Assembly (NCBI GenBank): GCA_021797025.1
Contig: JAKAAK010000146.1
Span: forward strand, 1 to 7,987
Length of the DNA stretch: 7,987 nt
Origin: Thermoplasmata archaeon
Lineage (GTDB): Archaea > Thermoplasmatota > Thermoplasmata > Thermoplasmatales > Thermoplasmataceae
Direction of reading: 5' to 3'
Shown here: piece by piece, positions 1-5,843 of the stretch
Position numbering within the stretch: the first letter of the stretch is position 1
Layout: each line of letters begins with the position of its first letter
The notes under the pieces: model-generated
Database searches by the model: none
What the model was told of the DNA's origin: nothing
Seen by the model: the letters and a program-made list of their open reading frames with translations, nothing else
Made by a program: the position numbers and the translations under genes

Positions 1-18
1 TTTCTTCTTTTATTATTT

Positions 19-46
19 GCTGTACACATACTGTGTTTTATACAGC
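19..46. repeat. Imperfect inverted repeat (stem-loop)
   Basis: GCTGTA at 19-24 pairs with TACAGC at 41-46, and the adjoining CACA (25-28) pairs with TGTG (32-35). This gives a stem with a five-base bulge on one side and a three-base loop. It could be the end of a transcript entering from the left or a fragment of a mobile-element terminus. No other sign decides between these. Confidence 0.3.
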
Positions 47-364
47 TTTAAGAATTTTGAATCTTTGCTGGTACAGAGCTCTCTTTTAAATTATCATTAA
101 TCAACGTGTTTTTTCCCAGGGATTGAAATCCATTTATTTCACCGTACTGTCCCATTAAATCTCCTATATATCTTGTCTACTTTATCTCCGTATTTTGTCT
201 TAAATATACATTGACCCCGATTTCCCTTAACCTTTATATTTTTCCATTATTGTGCCTCTTATTATTTTAGCTATATCTGTATTTTCAATATTTTATCACT
301 TCTCTGTTTTCAAAAGAGATATGTTTCCCTGTTATTTAATGTTTAAATTCATTGATAACTGGGG

Positions 365-380
365 TTTGTGTTTACACAAA
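365..380. repeat. Perfect 7-base inverted repeat, operator-like
   Basis: TTTGTGT (365-371) and ACACAAA (374-380) are exact reverse complements separated by TT. The size and symmetry resemble a binding site for a dimeric regulator. It lies almost 400 bases before the nearest start codon, so a role in controlling the epimerase gene is doubtful. Confidence 0.3.
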
Positions 381-675
381 TTACATACATAACCCATGTT
401 GCATCAATAATGTTTGACATAAATGAGGAATGGGTCAAGGGGAAGATATATTAACATAGAAGTCGATTAGATAAGACAGACTTTTTCTAAAATTACGGCA
501 ACTAATGAACACTATTTAACACAACATGTTTTGAAACTATAATGATAATCTTAACCTGATATATGATTATAAAATAAGAGATTATTTCACTGAACCTGCT
601 TTATCAAAAGTGTGTAATGTTATTTTCGGTACAGGAATAATTATATATTCTACTCAGGAGAAGCACCCCTATAAT

Positions 676-696
676 CATAACATGTATGCATAACAT
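676..696. repeat. Direct repeat CATAACAT x2, spacing 13
   Basis: CATAACAT occurs at 676-683 and again at 689-696 with a five-base spacer. The pair lies 34 bases upstream of the TATA box of the epimerase gene, a usual position for an archaeal activator site. A pair of direct repeats with the same 8+5 geometry but a different sequence (4785-4805) precedes the GT2 gene at 4858. Confidence 0.3.
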
Positions 697-729
697 AAAC
701 CTGCTAACCTTAAATACAATGCAAAGAAA

Positions 730-737
730 TTTATTAA
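730..737 (+). promoter_or_regulatory. TATA box of the epimerase gene
   Basis: TTTATTAA, preceded by the purine-rich AAAGAAA (BRE-like), begins 27 bases before the ATG at 757. Archaeal TATA boxes lie about 30 to 23 bases before the transcription start, so RNA would begin at or next to the ATG. No Shine-Dalgarno sequence is present. A leaderless mRNA is inferred. Confidence 0.6.
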
Positions 738-756
738 TAGTTATCATACCTGAATA

Positions 757-1647
757 ATGAAAGCACTGGTTATTGGAGGTTCAGGATTTATTGGCAGAAA
801 TATTATAGAATTACTTAATAAGAAGAGATATTACACTGTATCATATGATATAGCAGATAAGAATAGCAATGCTATAGAAAATATCACTGGAAATATTATG
901 GATTATGAAAAGCTGGAAAAATCAATGAAGGATATTGACTACGTCTTTAATCTTGCAGCAACAACATCTCCGCCAGAATTTGAAGATATAGATGGAAAGG
1001 GCTATGAAATCAATATTATGGGAACCTATAATATACTTAAGGCAGCATATAAAAATAATGTTAAAAAAGTAATTTTAGCATCATCGTCAGCGATTTACGG
1101 GGATACCGAGAAACAGGTTACTGAAAGCATGATTACAGATAGCTATCCTAATCTCTATGCAGTAACAAAATATACAAACGAATTAACAGCAAGGTCATTT
1201 TCACTTTTAAGAAAACTTGATTCTGTCTATTTAAGATATTTCAACACATATGGGCCGGGAGAAAACAGTAAAGGAGCTTACTCAAGCATATTCCATAAAT
1301 TCATCAACGATTTGAAGGCCAATAAAGCACCCGTAATATATGGCGATGGCACCCAGAAAAGAGATTTTATTTACATAGAGGACAATGCAAGGGCATCTGT
1401 GCTTGCAATGGAGAAAGGCAAAACAGGGGAAGCTTATAATATTGGTACAGAAATATCAACAGATTTTAATACAATTTTTAAAATTATAAAGGAATATATG
1501 CATTCCGATATTGAAGCTAAATATGTAAAGAATCCATTTACAAGCTACCAGATGTTTACTATGGCAAATATAGAAAAAGCAAGAAAAGAATTGCAATTTG
1601 AACCCGAATATGATATCAGGGCAGGCGTTAAAAGAATGCTTCAATAA
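757..1647 (+). CDS. NAD-dependent epimerase/dehydratase (extended SDR, GalE-like)
   Basis: This is a cytoplasmic nucleotide-sugar-modifying enzyme of the extended short-chain dehydrogenase family, 296 residues long. The N-terminus carries the NAD-binding GxxGxxG loop (G7, G10, G13). The catalytic set is visible: the serine cluster SSS at 109-111 before AIYG, then YxxxK with Y134 and K138. Downstream are RYFNTYGP (160-167) and the substrate-binding GDGTQKRDFIYIED (196-209), followed by NIG at 228-230. All are typical of UDP-glucose 4-epimerases and related NDP-sugar epimerases or dehydratases. The length is slightly short of bacterial GalE (about 330-340). Which sugar it converts cannot be read from the sequence. 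The start is supported by a TATA box 27 bases upstream, giving a leaderless mRNA. Its end overlaps the convergent GT2 gene by 7 bases. It probably supplies a sugar donor to the neighbouring glycosyltransferases. Confidence 0.95.
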   Translation: MKALVIGGSGFIGRNIIELLNKKRYYTVSYDIADKNSNAIENITGNIMDYEKLEKSMKDIDYVFNLAATTSPPEFEDIDGKGYEINIMGTYNILKAAYKNNVKKVILASSSAIYGDTEKQVTESMITDSYPNLYAVTKYTNELTARSFSLLRKLDSVYLRYFNTYGPGENSKGAYSSIFHKFINDLKANKAPVIYGDGTQKRDFIYIEDNARASVLAMEKGKTGEAYNIGTEISTDFNTIFKIIKEYMHSDIEAKYVKNPFTSYQMFTMANIEKARKELQFEPEYDIRAGVKRMLQ

Positions 1648-2486
1648 ACCTTAAATTTTGAAATTACCCTGAATAAAAATTCCGGTACATAGTCTTTAAT
1701 TCTTGAATTCATTAATTTTATTGCAATTACCGTGATAAACATTGGAAATATTGCATCTTTAATAGGCATTCTGGATCCTTTGCTATGATTCCACGTTACC
1801 GGTATCTCTTTTATATTATACCCCTGGCGCTTGATATGATATAATATATCTACATCAAATGTTCTATTAGATACCTGGATATGCGGTATTATTTTTTTAA
1901 TAATATCAAATTTAAAAAATTTCGCACCGCATTGCGTATCTTTGACTTTTAAATGTAGAACAAGGTCAACGATTGTATTAAACCCCCTGCTTGCAAATCT
2001 GTTAAACAATGGCTCCTTATTGACCCATTTGCTTTCTTTAAGGTATCTTGATGATATTACACAGGAATTATTTTGTATCTGTACTAACATTTTTTTAAAG
2101 TCCTCTGGGGCAAGGCTTCCGTCAGCATCAATAAACCCTGCATACTGGTATTGTGCCATCAATAAACCTTTCTTTACTGCACCACCTTTTCCTAATCTCT
2201 CATTTGATTTAAAATATTTCAGGTTTTTATAGTGCTTTATGACATCTTCAGTGCCATCATCTCCATCTATAACCACTATGAATTCATATGGCAGATTAAA
2301 TGACTCTATAACAGGTATGTAGCTATCGAGAGATTTTTTTATTCTATCTCTCTCATTATATGCAGGAATAACTATTGAAATTCCATTCTCTGGCTCTTGA
2401 AAATCCTGTGAAAGATTATTATTACTCGAACGGGCAAAAACCTTAGGATTACTAAAATTCTTCATTTCTAGACTTTCTTCCTGCAA
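1641..2486 (-). CDS. GT2 glycosyltransferase, dolichyl-phosphate glucose synthase-like
   Basis: This is a family 2 (GT-A fold) transferase of 281 residues, in the Alg5-like branch that moves a sugar from a nucleotide donor to dolichyl phosphate on the cytoplasmic face. Landmarks: SIVIPAYNE (37-45), DGDDGT (74-79), GKGGAVKKG (99-107), the metal-binding DADGS (120-124), SSRY (145-148), DTQCGAKFF (183-191), FDVDIL (210-215), and IKEIPVTW (225-232) followed by SKGS. These fit Alg5/AglJ-type enzymes closely. No convincing transmembrane anchor is seen. The first 33 residues, rich in N, S and Q, precede the fold and look disordered. The start is a TTG chosen because a TATA box places the transcript start almost exactly there. 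An ATG seven codons later (2465), with an AGGAAG-like site before it, is a real alternative. The sugar (glucose or other) is not proven. Confidence 0.93.
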   Translation of the reverse strand: MQEESLEMKNFSNPKVFARSSNNNLSQDFQEPENGISIVIPAYNERDRIKKSLDSYIPVIESFNLPYEFIVVIDGDDGTEDVIKHYKNLKYFKSNERLGKGGAVKKGLLMAQYQYAGFIDADGSLAPEDFKKMLVQIQNNSCVISSRYLKESKWVNKEPLFNRFASRGFNTIVDLVLHLKVKDTQCGAKFFKFDIIKKIIPHIQVSNRTFDVDILYHIKRQGYNIKEIPVTWNHSKGSRMPIKDAIFPMFITVIAIKLMNSRIKDYVPEFLFRVISKFKVY

Positions 2487-2507
2487 CGGTATTTTTCATC
2501 ACCAACC

Positions 2508-2515
2508 TATATAAA
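2508..2515 (-). promoter_or_regulatory. TATA box of the Alg5-like GT2 gene
   Basis: On the minus strand the sequence reads TTTATATA, starting 29 bases before the TTG at 2486. The expected transcript start falls at about 2485-2487, right at that TTG. No comparable box sits at the right distance before the alternative ATG at 2465, so if that ATG is used the mRNA would have a leader of about 20 bases. Confidence 0.6.
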
Positions 2516-2533
2516 TACGTATGAACAAATAAT

Positions 2534-2545
2534 ATAAATATTTAT
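2534..2545. repeat. 12-base perfect palindrome
   Basis: ATAAATATTTAT reads the same on both strands and lies 18 bases upstream of the TATA box of the Alg5-like gene. It is a possible regulator site, but pure A+T palindromes arise easily by chance here. The rest of the 2487-2717 gap holds no gene. It includes only a short GGGCA/TGCCC hairpin (2683-2693) just downstream of the DPM1-like gene. Confidence 0.2.
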
Positions 2546-2717
2546 GTCAGACATATTATACATAATATCATTTTAAAGGTTAATTTCTACATATTTCCTC
2601 AGAAATCCCACATTATCTTCAAACTTTTATTGCATTTATAATTTTTACATCCTTTTTTATAAGAATATTCATCAATATCAAAGGGCATTGCCCAGTATTT
2701 ATTAAGATATAACAAAC

Positions 2718-3497
2718 TTATTGAAATATTCTAAAGTTAAATATACCGCTATTCCTACCTGCAATTTGCCCGTAACTTACAATTTCTACTTTTTTAGCTC
2801 TTAATAACTCAATCATATAAGTCTTTACAAAATCCTGGCTGGATGTGACTTTTGATTTCCCCCTTTCCCTCTCAACAAATTTATAAGGTATTTCCTTTAT
2901 TTTTAAATTATTATTGCTGGCCCTCAGGAAAATACCGACTTCATATCCTTTCCATCCATCCCTTATGTCCAGTTTTAAGCCATTTTTAAACCCGAAATAA
3001 CCGGATAATGGGTCTTTGATATTTCTGCTGCTTCTTAATAATAATTGTGCCAGAAAGGTAGCTGTACGCGATATTATTCCCCTTACTACTTTCCTGTTGC
3101 CAGGGCTTCCACTTTTACAGTATCTGCTGGCAATAACTATATCATAATTCTTTAACAGGGCATTATATATATTCACAAGATAAGATGGTGGATGCTGGAA
3201 ATCTGCATCCATGGTAATTATATACTTGCCATCAGCAATTTTTATTCCCTGGTATCTGGCTATCAATGGAGACTGTTTGCAGTCATTAAATATATATTTT
3301 GAAAGGGGATTTTGATTACAGTAGTTTATTATAAATTCTCTTGTACCGTCCTTACTGTTGTCATCAACGAACAATAGCTGGTATTCTATTTTTTGTTTGC
3401 TTAAAATTGAATCAATGCTGGAGCATAGCAAAGGTAAATTTTCTATTTCATTTAAAGTCGCAAGAACAATAGTTAAATCGATATTTTGATTACCCAT
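2718..3497 (-). CDS. GT2 glycosyltransferase, dolichol-phosphate mannosyltransferase (DPM1)-like
   Basis: This 259-residue transferase belongs to the polyprenyl-phosphate mannose/glucose synthase group. It moves a sugar, commonly mannose from GDP-mannose, onto the lipid carrier phosphate. The diagnostic series is complete: TIVLATLNE (9-17), VDDNSKDGT (44-52), MDADFQHPP (96-104, with the D97-x-D99 metal site and the DPM-type HPP), SRY (124-126), DPLSGYFGF (162-170), and the basic ERERGKSKV (209-217). It has only the catalytic domain; many archaeal relatives carry extra C-terminal membrane segments (GtrA-like or four-helix), absent here. If it needs an anchor, this would come from a partner. 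Its ATG is supported by a TATA box 31 bases upstream with no Shine-Dalgarno sequence. It stands between two other minus-strand glycosyltransferases but has its own promoter. Donor and acceptor sugars are inferred from the family. Confidence 0.94.
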   Translation of the reverse strand: MGNQNIDLTIVLATLNEIENLPLLCSSIDSILSKQKIEYQLLFVDDNSKDGTREFIINYCNQNPLSKYIFNDCKQSPLIARYQGIKIADGKYIITMDADFQHPPSYLVNIYNALLKNYDIVIASRYCKSGSPGNRKVVRGIISRTATFLAQLLLRSSRNIKDPLSGYFGFKNGLKLDIRDGWKGYEVGIFLRASNNNLKIKEIPYKFVERERGKSKVTSSQDFVKTYMIELLRAKKVEIVSYGQIAGRNSGIFNFRIFQ

Positions 3498-3520
3498 TTG
3501 TATAGTAATTAAATGTCGGC

Positions 3521-3528
3521 ATATAAAA
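3521..3528 (-). promoter_or_regulatory. TATA box of the DPM1-like GT2 gene
   Basis: TTTTATAT on the minus strand begins 31 bases before the ATG at 3497, which places the transcript start at or beside the ATG. No ribosome-binding site is seen. A leaderless mRNA is inferred. Confidence 0.6.
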
Positions 3529-3591
3529 CTTATTGGTTCTACCCCACAAGATTTCTATTGAACTTTATCATATCATAGATAAGGGGGTTAT

Positions 3592-3597
3592 AAAAAA
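3592..3597 (-). terminator. Possible T-run terminator after the minus-strand GT4 gene
   Basis: On the minus strand six consecutive T residues lie about 36-41 bases beyond the stop codon of the GT4 gene. A run of five Ts also sits just after the stop. Archaeal RNA polymerase often stops at such runs without a hairpin. In DNA this AT-rich the call is weak. Confidence 0.25.
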
Positions 3598-3632
3598 TAT
3601 CTTCTACACCCGTTTCCTGTACATCAAAAATT

Positions 3633-4649
3633 TTATAATATTTTTCTATAATAATGAAGCATTTTCTCTTTAAAAACCTCAAAAGAGAATTCGGGCACAA
3701 TTTTATTGCCTCTATAGATCATTTTATCTCTATTTTGCACAGCAGTATTTATTCCCTCAATAAGAGATTGTACGTTCATAGGGTCTATATATTCTACAGC
3801 ATCTTTTCCGATTTCATGGAAAACCTCTATATCTGAGGCCACTACAGGGATTCCAGTTGCAAATCCTTCAATGACTGGTAGTCCTAACCCTTCCTCTATA
3901 GAAGGCATCAATAATACATCACAGGCATTATATATCTTATTGAGTTTTTCCTTTGAAACATTTTGAAATGTTATGCTCCTGCCGATAGATTCACCAACTC
4001 TAACAAGAACAAAATTATCGGGCAACATTTTCATTGCCTTTTCTATTATATCGAGATTTTTTCTCTTAACATTAGTGGAGACTGATAATAGCAATGTTTT
4101 TCCATCCGGCAATCCAAGTTCATTTCGAATTTTGTCCCTTCCCTGTAATTTTTTAAAATATGGAGCTACCGGGTGAGATATGGTTTCAATACTTCCGGTG
4201 AAACCATATTCGAGTAATGATGTTTTAACATAATTGGAATTTGTGAGAATATTTTCAAAGTCCATATATCTGTCTATATTCCTCTTCAGAAACTTCTTTG
4301 TGAGTCTATTACTGAATGTATTGCTAAAATAAAGATTTGAATTTAAAAGAATAGCTGGATTATCATGAACCGTAATGACAGAGGTTTTCCGGATTTTAAC
4401 CGGTGGTATCATAGGATCTGCATAATGCAAAATATCATACTCTTCATCCTTAAGCTTCTTTTCCAGGAATAATCCCTGAAAGTAACTATCTACTCCCATC
4501 TGCAACTCACGCTTTATCCTATTACTTCCTGCAGCTGGCTGGTACATATCCAGTATGGAAATATTGTTATTGTCAACGGAACCTAAAATTCTGGAATACA
4601 GATAGATAGCAGTAGGATTTTCCCATATATTTATTACTTTAACTTTCAT
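3633..4649 (-). CDS. GT4 glycosyltransferase (mannosyltransferase-like)
   Basis: This is a retaining family 4 (GT-B fold) transferase, 338 residues from the chosen start. The C-terminal domain is clear: SVSTNVKRKN (189-198), RVGESIGRSITF (217-228), NACDVLLMPS (241-250), the EX7E donor-binding pair E253 and E261 in EEGLGLPVIEGF, and TGIPVVASD (265-273). The N-terminal domain has VHD (94-96) and TNSNY (136-140). Oddly, the usual glycine-rich GxG loop after the first strand is replaced by ENPTAIYLYSR (10-20). It is a clear paralogue of the GT4 gene at 5844. An upstream ATG at 4718 would add 23 basic residues. I prefer the ATG at 4649 because a TATA box sits 31 bases before it, as for the other genes, and because it then begins directly at the first strand like its paralogue. 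It probably extends a lipid-linked oligosaccharide; the sugar is unknown. Confidence 0.92.
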   Translation of the reverse strand: MKVKVINIWENPTAIYLYSRILGSVDNNNISILDMYQPAAGSNRIKRELQMGVDSYFQGLFLEKKLKDEEYDILHYADPMIPPVKIRKTSVITVHDNPAILLNSNLYFSNTFSNRLTKKFLKRNIDRYMDFENILTNSNYVKTSLLEYGFTGSIETISHPVAPYFKKLQGRDKIRNELGLPDGKTLLLSVSTNVKRKNLDIIEKAMKMLPDNFVLVRVGESIGRSITFQNVSKEKLNKIYNACDVLLMPSIEEGLGLPVIEGFATGIPVVASDIEVFHEIGKDAVEYIDPMNVQSLIEGINTAVQNRDKMIYRGNKIVPEFSFEVFKEKMLHYYRKIL

Positions 4650-4672
4650 TGAACTTACACTTGCAGAGAAAT

Positions 4673-4680
4673 GTTTAATA
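4673..4680 (-). promoter_or_regulatory. TATA box of the minus-strand GT4 gene
   Basis: TATTAAAC on the minus strand begins 31 bases before the ATG at 4649, matching the spacing at the other genes. It lies inside the longer possible reading frame that would start at 4718, and upstream of 4718 only a weak GGATAATT is found. This is the main reason for choosing the shorter protein. Confidence 0.45.
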
Positions 4681-4760
4681 CGTTTAAGGAATTTTCTACT
4701 GGAAAATCTGCCCTTCATACCTTCTATCAGAGAATATTGTAATTATCCTTATTACGCTAT

Positions 4761-4805
4761 ATTCCTGAAACATTCATTCCTGAAGATATTACATAAGGAT
4801 ATTAC
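4761..4805. repeat. Two pairs of direct repeats in the divergent promoter region
   Basis: ATTCCTGAA occurs at 4761-4769 and 4776-4784 (spacing 15). Immediately after it GATATTAC occurs at 4785-4792 and 4798-4805 (spacing 13). The cluster lies between the divergent GT4 and GT2 genes, ending 25 bases before the TATA box of the plus-strand gene. That is a plausible place for regulator binding affecting one or both directions. No matching regulator gene is seen nearby. Confidence 0.4.
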
Positions 4806-4829
4806 CACCACATACAACTCTGAATAAAA

Positions 4830-4837
4830 TTATATAT
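4830..4837 (+). promoter_or_regulatory. TATA box of the GT2 gene at 4858
   Basis: TTATATAT (continuing into ATAAA) begins 28 bases before the ATG at 4858, so the transcript should begin at or close to the ATG. No Shine-Dalgarno sequence is visible, and a leaderless mRNA is inferred. Confidence 0.6.
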
Positions 4838-4857
4838 AAAGCAGACATATATTTTAA

Positions 4858-5775
4858 ATGAGTGGTAGCAAATTGCCATATATAAGCGTTATAATCACCG
4901 CATATAACAGGAAAGAATTTTTGTTAAACGCAATAAAGAGTGCAGTTAACCAGACTCTGGATAAAAAATATTATGAAATTATAGTTATTAAAAACTTCAC
5001 AGAGGATGCCATTGATGGATTTATCGATAATCATAATGTAAAAAATATACTTATGGACGGTACTGTGGGTGAATTCTTATATGCAGGCGTTTCTGCATCT
5101 TCTGGAGAAATAATATCATTTTTGGACGATGATGATTTATTTTCCAATGATAAACTGGAAGTTGTATATAATAAATTTAAAGCCAATAATAATCTATGTT
5201 ATTATCATAATGCCCATATAACAGTAAATGAAAAATATCAGAAATTAGACAGTAAATTGGGAAAAAGCATAACATTTAACCTATCCTCAATTTCATTACG
5301 AAAGTCCATATTAAATTTAGATAATCTTGAGAAAATCAGTTCCAATACAGACCATTTTATGTATTTATCTGCCTTGGAATCGGGTAAGAATATTATATCA
5401 GGTAAAGATAATTTAACATATTACATGTTTCATAATAGTGTTAGCCATATTGATACAGCGAACATTAATGAATTCATACTGAATAGAAATCCAGACCTGG
5501 AAGAGGATGTAAAGCCATTCATAATGTTTGGTGAGATGTTTGTTTCAATGAAGGCAAAAAATTATATTAATCAGAAGATAACAAATATAGAAATAGACGA
5601 TTACATTCTTGGTGTGAATAAAAAACCGCGGAATGCTATTACTATACTCAAAAAATCTGATAGGGCCTTTTCTGCCAGGCTGGAAATATACTTTGCATAT
5701 ATTCTGGTTAGATTTCATTATAATTTCAGGTATATTGTTATTAAAAAATTTATGAATAATAACAAAAAATCATGA
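4858..5775 (+). CDS. GT2 family glycosyltransferase with altered first donor motif
   Basis: This is a GT-A fold family 2 transferase, 305 residues long. It opens with the standard ISVIITAYNR (9-18) and NAIKSAVNQT (24-33). It has the metal-binding acidic run FLDDDDLF (88-95), inside the usual SSGEIISFLDDDD context, and a TDHFMYLSAL segment (164-173) where such enzymes keep the acceptor-side acidic residue. The first acidic motif, usually VVDDxSxD, is replaced by VIKNFTED (43-50), so the aspartate that normally contacts the nucleotide base is missing at its usual place. This may mark a subfamily rather than loss of activity. The C-terminal part (about 270-300) is rich in aromatic and basic residues and might lie on the membrane. 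It differs clearly from the two polyprenyl-phosphate GT2 genes here and more likely extends a glycan. Donor and acceptor are unknown. Confidence 0.92.
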   Translation: MSGSKLPYISVIITAYNRKEFLLNAIKSAVNQTLDKKYYEIIVIKNFTEDAIDGFIDNHNVKNILMDGTVGEFLYAGVSASSGEIISFLDDDDLFSNDKLEVVYNKFKANNNLCYYHNAHITVNEKYQKLDSKLGKSITFNLSSISLRKSILNLDNLEKISSNTDHFMYLSALESGKNIISGKDNLTYYMFHNSVSHIDTANINEFILNRNPDLEEDVKPFIMFGEMFVSMKAKNYINQKITNIEIDDYILGVNKKPRNAITILKKSDRAFSARLEIYFAYILVRFHYNFRYIVIKKFMNNNKKS

Positions 5776-5780
5776 ACATA

Positions 5781-5809
5781 GTGTTATTGCAATAATCCCA
5801 TTATAACAC
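5781..5809. repeat. Inverted repeat between GT2 and GT4 genes
   Basis: GTGTTAT (5781-5787) and ATAACAC (5803-5809) are exact reverse complements with a 15-base gap. Overlapping the left arm is the 8-base palindrome ATTGCAAT (5786-5793). It starts six bases after the GT2 stop codon and ends eight bases before the next TATA box. It could act as a transcript-end hairpin for the GT2 gene or as an operator for the GT4 gene. The position suits both. Confidence 0.35.
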
Positions 5810-5816
5810 ATCACTA

Positions 5817-5824
5817 TTTTATAT
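5817..5824 (+). promoter_or_regulatory. TATA box of the GT4 gene at 5844
   Basis: TTTTATAT begins 27 bases before the GTG at 5844. This supports both a separate promoter for this gene and the use of GTG as the first codon of a leaderless mRNA. There is no ATG before the first beta strand of the protein. Confidence 0.6.
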
Positions 5825-5843
5825 TACACTTCCATTAACCTTT

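Larger units (their letters stand above)
1..756. other. Non-coding stretch with no supported gene
   Basis: No long open frame is present on either strand. The first 360 bases are pyrimidine-rich on the plus strand. The minus strand shows short, frame-broken open stretches that could be debris of an old gene, including a 35-codon frame from 155 to 48 preceded by AGGAG five bases before its ATG. I do not recognise a family in these pieces, and chance is a fair alternative in such AT-rich DNA. From 361 onward there are only small repeats (a palindrome at 365-380, direct repeats at 676-696) and the promoter of the epimerase gene at the right end. Confidence 0.6.

Noticed and set aside
593..705. 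Recurring AACCTGCT words at 593 and 698 and AACCTGAT at 553 as a CRISPR-like or regulatory array
   Set aside because: The copies are only eight bases, unevenly spaced (40 and 105 bases) and one differs; this does not form an array and may be chance.
1..756. tRNA, snoRNA or riboswitch in the left non-coding stretch
   Set aside because: No cloverleaf-like arms, no GTTCGA-type loop, no C/D or H/ACA box pairs and no GC-rich island, which structured RNAs in AT-rich archaea usually show.
1456..1644. A 62-codon minus-strand frame within the epimerase gene
   Set aside because: It is a shadow of the epimerase C-terminal half, full of Phe, Cys and Ile as expected from antisense AT-rich DNA.
1942..2232. 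A 96-codon plus-strand frame
   Set aside because: It is antisense to the core of the Alg5-like GT2, where all the GT2 motifs are read on the minus strand. It has no promoter and no recognisable domain.
2683..2693. GGGCA/TGCCC hairpin as a terminator of the DPM1-like gene
   Set aside because: The stem is only five bases with a single-base loop, and no T run follows it on the minus strand, so it does not look like a working terminator.
3654..4176. Two plus-strand frames (60 and 67 codons) within the minus-strand GT4 gene
   Set aside because: Both are antisense to the conserved GT4 C-terminal domain, have no promoter at the right distance and show no domain.
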